Shown here: positions 8,935-16,417 of the stretch, in pieces
How positions within the stretch are numbered: position 1 is the stretch's first letter
Layout: every line of letters begins with the position of its first letter
Origin: Natronoarchaeum mannanilyticum
GTDB taxonomy: Archaea > Halobacteriota > Halobacteria > Halobacteriales > Natronoarchaeaceae
DNA: 64,000 nt
Reading direction: 5' to 3'
NCBI RefSeq assembly: GCF_039522665.1
Contig: NZ_BAAADV010000003.1
Coordinates: 224,087 to 288,086 of the forward strand
Position numbers and translations under genes: made by a program
Notes under the pieces: generated by a model
What the model saw: the letters and a program-made list of their open reading frames with translations, nothing else
Databases searched by the model: none
Told to the model about the DNA's origin: nothing

Positions 8935-8991
8935 GCCCGTTCTCAGGGGGATATCCTCACTACGTTCGGATAGGGCCCCCTGAGAACGGGC
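8935..8991. repeat. 16-bp perfect inverted repeat (hairpin)
   Basis: GCCCGTTCTCAGGGGG at 8935-8950 pairs perfectly with CCCCCTGAGAACGGGC at 8976-8991, leaving a 25-base loop. The stem is much longer than expected by chance in 1 kb and would form a stable RNA or cruciform structure. Confidence 0.85.
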
Positions 8992-9017
8992 CACCGGTCC
9001 TCGCCCTTTCAGTCCAC

Positions 9018-9389
9018 CGGAAGACTCGCTACGCTCGTCTTCCGAGCCCTGCCTCGCTTCGCTCGGCAGGACACCAGGACAGTACCGCGACCGCTTGCGC
9101 GGGTCGCCACAAGGGCGACCACGCGCAGCCCTGCCCTTCCCCGGGGCGCGACACAGGGTCGCGCCCGGCCGCGGGGTTGCGGTGGCGCGCGCTGTCGAGC
9201 CGCTCGTGGCGAGACAGCGCCGCGCGAGGGATGAGTAGCGCAGGCGCAAGCCGAGCAACGCAATCGGTTGGGGAGGACGAGGTCGCTGTGGGTGGGAATG
9301 AAAGGGGCCGCCTCGGTCGATCCGGTGAGGCGACGGTGAGCCGAACATCGTGAGGCGAACGTCGGAAGACGAGGGGAGCGAGTCTTCCG
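9018..9389. repeat. 27-bp inverted repeat, arms 9018-9044 and 9363-9389
   Basis: The arm at 9363-9389 is the reverse complement of the arm at 9018-9044 at 25 of 27 positions. Each arm is itself a hairpin with an 8-bp stem (CGGAAGAC / GTCTTCCG). The 318 bp between the arms are G+C-rich and contain no convincing gene. Confidence 0.8.
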
Positions 9390-9655
9390 GAATAAGCACT
9401 GGACTGAGCGAGCACCGCGAGCGAAGGAAGCGCACAGCGAGCCACAACCGGTCGACCGCGGCGGGGGCTTTCAGAGAGTTGCCGTCCAGTGTTGTTCGGG
9501 AGAGTGCGGCGGGGACTTACAGCGCGTTCGCCCTCCCTGGCTGTCGATTCAGTCGTACACGAGCGATGCACCTCTCGCTCGATTGAGGAGAGCATAATAC
9601 TCGATCCGGCGTCTGACAAACCTTCAAGTGAATTCAGCGAGAGGTCACGCCTAGC

Positions 9656-10069
9656 ATGGGCAACAAGAACAAGACGATCTCGTTCCGCGTCAACGAGGAC
9701 GACTTCGAGTCGCTGCGGGAGATCGCCGAGGAGCGCGACCTCTCGCTGTCGGCGGTGTTCCGCGACTACGTCGACATGCTCGTTGCCCACGACGGCCAGG
9801 TCGAGGTCGTCCCCGAGCACGAACTCGACGGCCCCGTCGACGAGAGCGACGACGAGTTCCCGCCGAAGGTCACGGTCCCCAAGAGTTTCGTCCGCGAGCA
9901 CGAGCGCCTCGAACTCGAAGCCGACCACCTCCGGGAACAGTTAGACGAGTACAAGCAGTACGCCACGCACCTTCGCGAGCGCGTCGACGACGACGCCGAC
10001 GACGTCATCCACTTAGAAGATCTCGACCGCGAGAAAGACGAGCAGGACGAGACGCTCCATCTGGGGTAG
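9656..10069 (+). CDS. Ribbon-helix-helix DNA-binding protein, CdrS/CdrL-like
   Basis: A 137-residue protein. Residues 1-48 are a ribbon-helix-helix domain: 'KTISFRVNEDDFESLREIAEERDLSLS' then 'VFRDYVDMLV'. This is followed by an acidic linker, 'FPPKVTVPKSFVREHERLELEADHLREQLDEY' forming a predicted coiled coil (about 65-105), and an acidic tail. The N-terminus closely resembles haloarchaeal CdrS, a regulator of ftsZ and cell division genes, but this protein is longer, as described for CdrL. The CdrL name rests on memory of the family, so the symbol is left empty. The large repeat-rich stretch lies directly upstream. Confidence 0.82.
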   Translation: MGNKNKTISFRVNEDDFESLREIAEERDLSLSAVFRDYVDMLVAHDGQVEVVPEHELDGPVDESDDEFPPKVTVPKSFVREHERLELEADHLREQLDEYKQYATHLRERVDDDADDVIHLEDLDREKDEQDETLHLG

Positions 10070-10084
10070 CCAGCCCCGATTCGG

Positions 10085-10540
10085 TCAGCCCGACAGCTCC
10101 CGCTTCGTGTCGCGCGCCTGCTCTCTGGCTTCTTCGTCGCCCTCGACGGCCGCGAGCTCCTCGACCGCCTCCAGCGTCCGGACGCCGTTGTCGAGGAAGG
10201 ACAGCACGTCGCCGGGATAGGCGTACAGCATGTAGTCGTCGCTCATCACGTCGACGATGGCGTCCGGGCCGAGCCCCTGGGCGCGCAGCTCCAGCAGGTA
10301 CCGCATGAATTTCCGCTCCGGGCAGCCACAGTAGGGATTGTTGTCGCAGTCGCAGTCCAGAAAGTCCTCCGCGAAGTCCAGCACCCGATCGCGGGTGGCT
10401 TCGTCCAACTTCTCCAGTCCCTCCCCGGTGAACAGCACGTCCATCGTCGCGCCCTTGAACGCGCCCTTGGGGATGTGCGTGTCGAGCTGGGAGCTCAACT
10501 GCCGGTGGTTCTTCACGTAGATCTTGTCCGTGATCGCCAC
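10085..10540 (-). CDS. DUF5814-like Cys-rich protein
   Basis: A 151-residue protein starting at GTG 10540. It begins 'AITDKIYVKNHRQLSSQLDTHIPKG'-like sequence and has a conserved Cys cluster 'DCDCDNNPYCGCPERKF' (about residues 62-78), probably metal binding. An Ala/Glu-rich helical tail follows. In haloarchaea a similar domain occurs at the end of DEAD/DEAH helicase-like proteins as DUF5814; here it stands alone. The function is unknown. It converges on the ribbon-helix-helix gene, with 15 bp between the two stops. Confidence 0.72.
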   Translation of the reverse strand: MAITDKIYVKNHRQLSSQLDTHIPKGAFKGATMDVLFTGEGLEKLDEATRDRVLDFAEDFLDCDCDNNPYCGCPERKFMRYLLELRAQGLGPDAIVDVMSDDYMLYAYPGDVLSFLDNGVRTLEAVEELAAVEGDEEAREQARDTKRELSG

Positions 10541-10721
10541 AGTTGCCCGTCGCTACGGCGCCGCGGGAGAAAAGCGCCGCGGTGTGGCGCGCGGCGCCGA
10601 TGCGGGAGCGCTACCGCGTGCGTGCGACGCCGTATCGCGCCGCCGTCGTGTGAGAACGCCTGACGCTATCGGTGCGAGGCGTAACGTATTTCAATTCAGT
10701 CGCTGTTAGGTTGGAGTACGT

Positions 10722-10795
10722 GTCCGGGTTGGGGTAGTGGACTATCCTTCAGCCTTGTGGAGGCTGAGACGCGGGTTCGATTCTCGCACCTGGAC
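10722..10795 (+). tRNA. tRNA-His (GTG anticodon)
   Basis: The cloverleaf folds with an encoded G-1 at 10722 facing C73 at 10795, the identity pair of tRNA-His. The acceptor stem is TCCGGGT/ACCTGGA (one G-U), the anticodon stem is CAGCC/GGCTG with loop TTGTGGA, giving anticodon GTG at 10757-10759, and the T arm is CGGGTTCGATTCTCG. There is no intron and no encoded CCA. The last 24 bases recur at 10883-10906. Confidence 0.95.
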
Positions 10796-10906
10796 TTTCT
10801 GACGACGAACGGACGTGAGGAGTCGGAAGTCCGTTCGTAAGAGAATCGAATCACGCGAGACGAGCGCTAGCGAGTCTCGCATCGGGTTCGATTCTCGCAC
10901 CTGGAC
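10772..10906 (+). repeat. Duplicated 3' end of tRNA-His (attachment-site-like direct repeat)
   Basis: The 24-base sequence forming the T arm and 3' acceptor strand of tRNA-His (10772-10795) is repeated without mismatch at 10883-10906. The identity ends exactly at the last base of the tRNA. Integrases of haloarchaeal plasmids, viruses and islands commonly recombine in this part of a tRNA gene. Only 87 bp separate the copies, so no island remains: this looks like a scar or a minimal remnant. Confidence 0.85.
10805..10880. repeat. Two hairpins between the tRNA-His 3'-end copies
   Basis: A 10-bp perfect stem, ACGAACGGAC (10805-10814) with GTCCGTTCGT (10829-10838), is followed by a 7-bp stem, GCGAGAC (10855-10861) with GTCTCGC (10874-10880). 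Between them, GAGAATCGAA (10841-10850) is the reverse complement of the tRNA segment 10776-10785, so it can pair with either copy of the T loop. Confidence 0.75.
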
Positions 10907-11095
10907 CTGACAAACTCTTTGATTGTTGTTTTTGGCCTTTGTAGGGCCTCAAATGGAGATTTACCCGTCCTTCGGCCGGAACATACAGATATTATCATTT
11001 TTGGCAGCACCAGCGATCGCCGTTTCGAAGATCCAAGAGTTGGCCGAACACTTTCGGGAACACGTTGGTCCATCCAAGTCAGCTAGAATCGAGCG
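10907..11095. other. AT-rich spacer after the tRNA-His repeat, possible element remnant
   Basis: This stretch of about 190 bp is clearly richer in A and T than its surroundings and holds no convincing gene. Short minus-strand frames have basic, Cys-containing composition unlike the native proteins. It sits directly outside the duplicated tRNA end, so it may be a leftover of an integrated element. Confidence 0.4.
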
Positions 11096-11401
11096 ATGAC
11101 TCGCCGGGAGGAACTCGAAGCGTTGGCCGACCGCGTCGCGGTGATCGACGGCGTCGAGCGATCGTGGGGCGCCCGGAGCTTCGAGGACACGCTGCTGTTC
11201 GTCGAAGTGCCCAGCGGCGCAATGCTGCCGGACGACGCCGCCGAACTGCTGGACGAGCAAGAACTGACGGGCGCCAACGAAGCCTACGGCATCGACGCTT
11301 CGGGCGCCTCGGACGCCGGCAACGTCGGCGACTACGAGCAACACCGGTTCGTCGACACGGCCGACGAGAACGAGAGCATCAGTCGAGCCAGTTCGACCTG
11401 A
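11096..11401 (+). CDS. Small acidic hypothetical protein
   Basis: A 101-residue protein with no family that I recognise. The N-terminal half has a regular alpha/beta pattern ('REELEALADRVAVIDGVERSWG', then 'TLLFVEVPSG'), and the C-terminal third is polar and probably disordered. Acidic composition and G+C-rich third positions match the local genes, so it is probably expressed, in spite of its place beside the tRNA repeat. Confidence 0.6.
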   Translation: MTRREELEALADRVAVIDGVERSWGARSFEDTLLFVEVPSGAMLPDDAAELLDEQELTGANEAYGIDASGASDAGNVGDYEQHRFVDTADENESISRASST

Positions 11402-11517
11402 ACCGGGCCGCGACTCGACGTGACGCCCCGCCGGCGGACCGCACCGCGGCGACGTATCAGCGGTATCGACACACACGACTAACAGGCGCTCCGTGGACCC
11501 ACCGACTGGGATCCAGC

Positions 11518-11925
11518 ATGAAACACAGCGAGTTCATCGGCAAGGCACAGCAGCGCACGGAGTTCGGCCAGCGCGGCCACGCGGTCCGCGCCACGCGGGC
11601 GGTACTGTGGACGCTCGGCGAGCGACTGCCCGAGGGCGACGCCACCGACCTGGCGTCGCCGCTGCCGGTCGATATCGACTTCTACCTGCGAGCGCCGGAG
11701 TCGGGCCAGCAGTTCGGCTTCGACGAGTTCGTCGACCGGGTCGGCGAACGGGCGGACGCCGACGAGTCCGACGCGACGTTCTACGCGCAGGCGATCGTCT
11801 CGCTGGTCGCGGAGGTCGTCCCCGAGGGCGAACTCGAGGACGTGCGGAGCTCGCTGCCCGACGAGTACGACCCGCTGTTCGAGCTCGTCGGCGTCGACGA
11901 GCAGGCCATCGAACAGAACCGGTAG
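11518..11925 (+). CDS. DUF2267 domain protein
   Basis: A 135-residue helical protein with the DUF2267 pattern: N-terminal 'RTEFGQRGHAVRATRAVLWTLGERLP' helix pair, a middle 'LPVDIDFYL' segment, and C-terminal 'VSLVAEVVPEGELEDVRSSLPDEYDPLFELV'. In DUF2267 proteins the two halves share the 'A..a..avL.tL.erL..gea..l..qLP' rhythm, which is visible here. The ATG at 11518 begins 'MKHSEFIGKAQQR'. The biochemical role of the family is unknown. It has no obvious operon partner. Confidence 0.82.
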   Translation: MKHSEFIGKAQQRTEFGQRGHAVRATRAVLWTLGERLPEGDATDLASPLPVDIDFYLRAPESGQQFGFDEFVDRVGERADADESDATFYAQAIVSLVAEVVPEGELEDVRSSLPDEYDPLFELVGVDEQAIEQNR

Positions 11926-12041
11926 GCGTCGGAGTTTCCGATCGCGGATATTTTTCCATTCAGGAGCTGAAAATTCAGATCGACGAGCGTTCCGCCACCG
12001 CAACCAGCCGACCGCCGTACGGTCCCGGGGCCGCCGGAACC

Positions 12042-12048
12042 ATTATTA
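12042..12048 (+). promoter_or_regulatory. TATA element for the response regulator gene
   Basis: ATTATTA lies 25-31 bases before the ATG at 12073, consistent with a leaderless transcript. It is preceded by a G+C-rich stretch with no competing AT-rich run. Confidence 0.55.
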
Positions 12049-12072
12049 CTGACAGCTACGAGACAGAGGACA

Positions 12073-13215
12073 ATGACAACTGTCTCCGGGGGTCCCATCC
12101 GGGTTCTCATCGTCGACGACAACCCCCGCTTCGGGGAACTGGCGGAGATGTTTCTCGAGGAGGAGTTCGAGGACATCCGCGTCAAGGCGGTGACAAGCGC
12201 CGCCGAGGGCGAGAACGTGCTCTCCGAAGCGACGGTCGACTGCGTCGTCAGCGACTACCAGATGCCCGAGAAAGACGGCGTCGAGTTCCTCCGCTCGGTG
12301 CGGGAGGATCATCCCGATCTCCCCTTTATTATCATGACTGGCAAGGGCGACGAGACCGTCGCCAGCGAGGCGATCTCGGCGGGCGTCACCGACTACATCC
12401 GCAAGGAGGCCGGCAGCGAGCACTACGACCTGCTGGCCCACCGCATCCGGAACGTCGTCGGCCAGCAGCGGGCCGAGCAGGCCAAGAAGGCGCGCAACCG
12501 GCGGATCCGCCGGGTGTACGAGCGGATCGACGACGGGTTCGTCGCGCTCGACGAGGAGTGGCAGCTCACGTACGCCAACAGCCGCGCGGCCGAGCTGCTG
12601 GACCGGCCGAACGACGAGCTGATGGGCAAACGAGCGACGGAGGTGTTCCCCGGGATCGAGGATACCGAGTTCTACGAGGCGGCCGCGGGCGTGCTGGAGG
12701 ACCAAGAGGTACTGACCGTCGAGGAGCACTACGACCTGCTCGACGCCTGGTTCGAGGTGCGGATCTTCCCCGACGTCGACGGGCTGTCGATCTACTTCCG
12801 CGATATCACCGAGCGCAAGCGTCGCCAGCAGGAACTGGAGCGCTCGCGCAAGCGCTACCGGGCGCTGGTCGACACGGCGCCGACGGCGATCGTCGTCGTC
12901 GACGCCGACGACGGGAGCATCGTCGAGCTCAACCAGTCGGCCGAGTCGCTCCTCGGCTACGACTCCGAGGAACTCTCGGGAGACCACCACACCGAGCTCC
13001 ACCCGCCGGAGGACGAGTCGCTCTACGAGACGCTGTTCCGCGAGCGCCTCGAAGCCGGCGCGGGCATGGTGAGCAAGCACGCCGACGGCTCGCAGGTGTG
13101 CGTCGAGACGGCCGACGGCGAGCGCGTCCCCGTCGAGATCTCCTCGCAAGTGATCGAGCTAGAAGAGGAGCGGCTGGTCCAGAGCGTCATCCGGGACATC
13201 GTCAAGCGATCCTGA
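12073..13215 (+). CDS. Response regulator receiver protein with two PAS domains
   Basis: A 380-residue cytoplasmic signalling protein. Residues 8-125 are a CheY-like receiver: acidic pair in 'VLIVDDNP', phospho-acceptor Asp in 'CVVSDYQMPEKDG' (about 60), and 'IIMTGKGDE' with the conserved Lys. PAS1 follows (about 145-255, 'FVALDEEWQLTYANSRAAELL'), then PAS2 (about 265-378, 'APTAIVVVDADDGSIVELNQ'). The protein ends directly after PAS2 without a histidine kinase, HTH or GGDEF output. It must therefore act through another protein, or lost its output domain. No partner kinase gene is adjacent. Confidence 0.88.
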   Translation: MTTVSGGPIRVLIVDDNPRFGELAEMFLEEEFEDIRVKAVTSAAEGENVLSEATVDCVVSDYQMPEKDGVEFLRSVREDHPDLPFIIMTGKGDETVASEAISAGVTDYIRKEAGSEHYDLLAHRIRNVVGQQRAEQAKKARNRRIRRVYERIDDGFVALDEEWQLTYANSRAAELLDRPNDELMGKRATEVFPGIEDTEFYEAAAGVLEDQEVLTVEEHYDLLDAWFEVRIFPDVDGLSIYFRDITERKRRQQELERSRKRYRALVDTAPTAIVVVDADDGSIVELNQSAESLLGYDSEELSGDHHTELHPPEDESLYETLFRERLEAGAGMVSKHADGSQVCVETADGERVPVEISSQVIELEEERLVQSVIRDIVKRS

Positions 13216-13237
13216 GCGAGCATTCGCGATCGCGTCC

Positions 13238-14401
13238 TCAGTCGGCCAGCGAGCTCGCGTCGTTCGGATCCATCCCGTCGGTCGACCGGACGACGTCGAG
13301 CGCGGTCATCAGGTCGGTCCGGGAGAGCAAGCCGACCACGTCGCCGCGGGCGTCGACGACGAGCAGTCGGCCGACGTCGTGCTCCTGCAGCAGGTCGAAC
13401 GCTTCCATCGCGTCGGCGGCGGCCGGGATCGTCACGAGCTCGCGAGTCATCACGTCGGCAACGGTGTACGCCTCGCGCTCGACGGGCTGGACGTCGCGGG
13501 CGTCGTCGAGGGTGACCATCCCGACCGGGCGGCCGTCCTCCAGTACGGGGTAGCCGGTGTGGCGCTCGCTGAACATCCGCGAGAGCAGCTCCGCGATCGT
13601 CGTCTCCGGCGCGACGGTGTGGAGCCTGTCGGCCGGCGTCATCACGTCCCGGACCGTCACGCCCTCGAAGGCCGCCTTCATCTGGACCTGCTGGGACTCC
13701 GAGGAGGCCGCGATGTAGACGAAGAAGGCGATCCCGATCATGAGGATGTTGAAGCTAAACAGGCCGACCAGCCCGAGTATGACGGCGAAGAACTTGCCGA
13801 CCTCCGCGGCGATCGCCGTCGCCCGCGCGTACGGTCGCGTCCGGCCGAGGATAGCCCGGAGGATCCGGCCGCCGTCCATCGGGAACGCGGGGAGGAGGTT
13901 GAACACCGCCAGGACGACGTTCAGCACCGCGAGGTAGCCCAGCACGAACCGGGCGCCCCCGACGTCCGGCGGGACGGCGACAAACAGCCCGTAGCAGGCC
14001 ACGCCCACGAGCACGCTCACGATCGGCCCCGCGATGGCGATGGCGAACTCCTGGCGCCAGTCCTCGGGCATCTCGGTGAAGGAAGCGACGCCGCCGAAGA
14101 TCCACAGCGTGATCGAGTCGATCGGGAAGCCGTACCGACGGGCCACCAGCGAGTGGCCCAGCTCGTGGAGCAACACGCCGACGAACAGCCCGAGCGCCGC
14201 GACGGTGCCGAGGATCCAGCGGACGGCGCCGTCGACGAAGAGCTCGTCGCCGATGTTCGCGCCGAGGATCTCGTTGAGCAGCTCGACGATCTGGGCCGAC
14301 TGCGAGCCGATGAGGTAGGCGAACAGCGGCAACACGAGCAGGAACGTCAGGTCCAGCTTGATCGGGATGCCGAACGCGGATCCGATCCTGAAGCTTCGCA
14401 T
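13238..14401 (-). CDS. Site-2 protease-type zinc metalloprotease (M50) with CBS pair
   Basis: A 387-residue intramembrane protease. The zinc motif HELGH is at residues 79-83 in a transmembrane helix and the third ligand is in 'NLLPAFPMDGGR' (168-179). About six membrane segments fill residues 15-240. Two CBS domains form the cytoplasmic C-terminus (about 245-380; 'VRDVMTPADRLHTVAPETTIAELL', then 'VADVMTRELVTIPAAADAMEAF' in steps), probably binding adenine nucleotides. The start is the ATG at 14401. The substrate is unknown; related enzymes cut membrane-bound regulators. It is divergent from the FAD oxidoreductase gene. Confidence 0.9.
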   Translation of the reverse strand: MRSFRIGSAFGIPIKLDLTFLLVLPLFAYLIGSQSAQIVELLNEILGANIGDELFVDGAVRWILGTVAALGLFVGVLLHELGHSLVARRYGFPIDSITLWIFGGVASFTEMPEDWRQEFAIAIAGPIVSVLVGVACYGLFVAVPPDVGGARFVLGYLAVLNVVLAVFNLLPAFPMDGGRILRAILGRTRPYARATAIAAEVGKFFAVILGLVGLFSFNILMIGIAFFVYIAASSESQQVQMKAAFEGVTVRDVMTPADRLHTVAPETTIAELLSRMFSERHTGYPVLEDGRPVGMVTLDDARDVQPVEREAYTVADVMTRELVTIPAAADAMEAFDLLQEHDVGRLLVVDARGDVVGLLSRTDLMTALDVVRSTDGMDPNDASSLAD

Positions 14402-14476
14402 ACCCGTCCTAGGAGCGCGAGCGCCTTGAACCTCCGCAAGGTGACGCTTTTGTCGCTCCCGGCCGATCCTCGGGGC

Positions 14477-15670
14477 ATGGATCTCGATCTGCCCGCATCG
14501 CCGGAAACCCCGCCGCCCGACTCCGACCGATCGGTCGCCGTGGTCGGCGGCGGCGCGGTCGGCGCGACGGCCGCCCGCGACCTGGCGCGCTGGGACGTCG
14601 ACGTGACGCTGTTCGAGCGCGACGCCGTCGGCGCCGGGGCGACCGGCCGCGCGGCCGGCATCGTCTACGACGCGTTCGCGGAGGATCTCGACGCCGCCGT
14701 CGCCGACCGCGCGCTCGACCGGTTTCGCGAGCTCTCGGGCACCGCCGAGTTCGAGCTGACCGACCGGCCGTACGTCTGGTTCGCGCGAGAGGGCGACGAC
14801 CGGAACGCCGAGGCGATCCGCGAGCAGGTGCCCAGAATGCGCGCGAACGGCCGAGACGTCGATCTGCTCGCGCCGGGCGAGATCGCCGACCGGTGGCCGA
14901 CGCTGTGCGCGGACGATATCAGCGTGGCCGCCGTCGCGGAATCGTCCGGCACGACGACGCCCTCGACCTACGCCGCGGCGACGGCCGAGCTGGCCGAAGC
15001 CGACGGCGCGACGATCGAGACGGGGACCGCCGCACGGATCGAGACCGATCCAGTGGCGGTACGCGTCGGTGCCGAACGCCGGCAGTTCGACGCCGTCCTC
15101 GTCGCCGCGGGCGCTCGGACGCCGGGGCTGCTGGCCGACCCGGGGATCGAACTCGCCAGCGAGGCCTACCGGGTGCAGGCGCTGACCGTCGGCGTCGAGG
15201 CGGAGGACGACGAGCAACGCGACCGAGCGGCCGCGCTCCCCTCGTTCTACGACGCCACGGGCGGGTACTACGCCCGACCGAAGGACGGGGAACTGCTCGC
15301 CGGCGACGGAACAGAACCGGTCCCGGCCGATCCCGACGACTGGGATCGAGAGAGCGACGCGTGGTTCCGCGATGACGTGCTGGAGAAACTATCGGGGCGC
15401 GTCGACGGCGTCGAATCGACCGCGAGCGACGCCTGGGCCGGGCTGTGTACGGCGACGCCGGACCGAAATCCGCTGGTCGGCCAAGTCGAATCCGGGCTGT
15501 TCGTCGCGACCGGATTCCACGGCCACGGGTTCATGCGCGCGCCGGCGATCGGCGAGCTCGTCGCTCGTCAGCTCTGTGGCGCGGACGGCATCGCGGCGTT
15601 CGATCCGGCCCGGTTCGACGGGCGCGATGAGTTCGAGATCGTGGAGGGGATGGCGCTCGACGAACACTGA
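14477..15670 (+). CDS. FAD-dependent oxidoreductase (DAO family)
   Basis: A 397-residue protein. The FAD-binding Rossmann motif 'VAVVGGGAVGATAARDLA' lies at about residues 21-38, the 'GAGATGRAAG' loop at about 54-63, and the C-terminal 'DRNPLVGQVESGLFVATGFHGHGFMRAP' segment shows, in short pieces, the DAO ending where the conserved GHG contacts the flavin. This family oxidises amino acids, sarcosine-like amines or glycerol 3-phosphate. No subunit genes are adjacent, so the substrate is open. The ATG at 14477 adds 20 polar residues before the dinucleotide fold. Confidence 0.85.
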   Translation: MDLDLPASPETPPPDSDRSVAVVGGGAVGATAARDLARWDVDVTLFERDAVGAGATGRAAGIVYDAFAEDLDAAVADRALDRFRELSGTAEFELTDRPYVWFAREGDDRNAEAIREQVPRMRANGRDVDLLAPGEIADRWPTLCADDISVAAVAESSGTTTPSTYAAATAELAEADGATIETGTAARIETDPVAVRVGAERRQFDAVLVAAGARTPGLLADPGIELASEAYRVQALTVGVEAEDDEQRDRAAALPSFYDATGGYYARPKDGELLAGDGTEPVPADPDDWDRESDAWFRDDVLEKLSGRVDGVESTASDAWAGLCTATPDRNPLVGQVESGLFVATGFHGHGFMRAPAIGELVARQLCGADGIAAFDPARFDGRDEFEIVEGMALDEH

Positions 15671-15691
15671 GGAGGGCAATCGGAGCGGGCG

Positions 15692-16201
15692 CTACGCGTC
15701 CGATTCGACGTCGAGAGACTCCGAGTCGGAGGCGTCGACCGACTCCGCATCGGGGGCGTCGATCGGTTCCGCGTCGGCATCGGCAGTGTCCTCGGCGTCG
15801 GCAGTGTCGGCCGACGCCGCGTCGGCGTCGACCTTCGGCAGCAGCACTTCGAGCGTGCCGGCGTCGGTCAGCGTCGCGGTCGCCGCCTCGGCGTCGACCG
15901 TCACGTCGTCGGGGATTTCGACCTTCCCGTCGAGCGAGAGCCCGCGGCCGGGGAAGCGCATCTCGAAGTCCTCGTGGGGGTCGCGGAACCGGTCGATCCG
16001 GACGTGGACGGCGCCCCGGGAGAACCGCACCTGCACGTCGCTGCCGGTCGCGCCGGCGGCGTCGAACACCGCGAGCAGGGCGTCGTCGCTTTCGAGCAGG
16101 TCGACCGGAATCGCCCGGCGCTCCTGAACGCTGCCGGCGACGCGGCCGATCCGGCGGAGCACGCGCCCGCCGACCGACCGGCCGATCTCGCGTAGCGTCA
16201 T
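15692..16201 (-). CDS. Hsp20/alpha-crystallin-like small heat shock protein
   Basis: A 169-residue protein. The N-terminal 30 residues are basic and helical; residues 35-125 have the beta-rich alpha-crystallin pattern, including 'GAVHVRIDRF', 'FEMRFPGRGLSLDGKVEIPDDV' and the closing strand 'GTLEVLLPKV'. A strongly acidic, repetitive Ala/Asp/Ser tail (about 125-169) replaces the usual IxI motif. The ATG overlaps the stop of the preceding 52-residue zinc protein gene by four bases (ATGA), so the two are translationally coupled. A GvpH-like role is possible, but there are no gas vesicle genes here. Confidence 0.75.
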   Translation of the reverse strand: MTLREIGRSVGGRVLRRIGRVAGSVQERRAIPVDLLESDDALLAVFDAAGATGSDVQVRFSRGAVHVRIDRFRDPHEDFEMRFPGRGLSLDGKVEIPDDVTVDAEAATATLTDAGTLEVLLPKVDADAASADTADAEDTADADAEPIDAPDAESVDASDSESLDVESDA

Positions 16202-16356
16202 ACCTCGATCTCCTCGAGACAGTCGGTCCCGCCGCAGTACGGACAGGAGAAGTCGGCTACGCCCACGTCGTCGGGCATGTCGTAGGTGTAGTGTAGCTCG
16301 AACATGTCGATATCGCAGTCCTCGGCCGTACACTCGACTTCCAGGGTCGGCGGCAT
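16198..16356 (-). CDS. Small zinc ribbon protein
   Basis: A 52-residue protein with two pairs of metal-binding cysteines: 'ECTAEDC' (about residues 8-14) and 'CPYCGGTDC' (about 38-46), separated by a beta-rich 'MFELHYTYDMPDDVG' segment. This is the size and layout of haloarchaeal micro-proteins with a zinc finger (DUF7559-like). Its stop overlaps the start of the Hsp20-like gene, so the two are co-expressed, which may tie it to protein quality control. The function is unknown. Confidence 0.72.
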   Translation of the reverse strand: MPPTLEVECTAEDCDIDMFELHYTYDMPDDVGVADFSCPYCGGTDCLEEIEV

Positions 16357-16417
16357 ACCCGATAGTTGGGGCGTGGGCGGAAAACAGTTTTCGGGAGCGG
16401 CACGACTCGCGCGTCGC

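Larger units (their letters stand above)
8726..9655. other. Gene-free stretch of about 0.93 kb rich in inverted and direct repeats
   Basis: No reading frame here has a plausible protein: frames are short and low in conserved character. Instead the DNA holds a 20-bp perfect direct repeat (8858 and 8915), a 16-bp perfect hairpin (8935/8976), a 27-bp near-perfect inverted repeat 320 bp apart (9018/9363), and a palindrome CCTGCC...GGCAGG at about 9048-9071. The outer ends (8851-8877 and 9455-9480) are imperfect inverted copies built around GAAAGCCC. It may be a non-autonomous mobile element or a structured RNA gene. I looked for RNase P and SRP RNA motifs and saw none. Confidence 0.6.

Noticed and set aside
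8726..9655. RNase P RNA, SRP 7S RNA or another known archaeal structural RNA in the large gap
   Set aside because: I looked on both strands for the conserved RNase P core and SRP helix 8 motifs and did not see them. The structure seen is made of repeats instead.
10867..11073. Short minus-strand frame beside the tRNA-His repeat as a gene
   Set aside because: It reads through the duplicated tRNA end and AT-rich spacer, has odd basic composition and no start signal. Treated as possible element debris.
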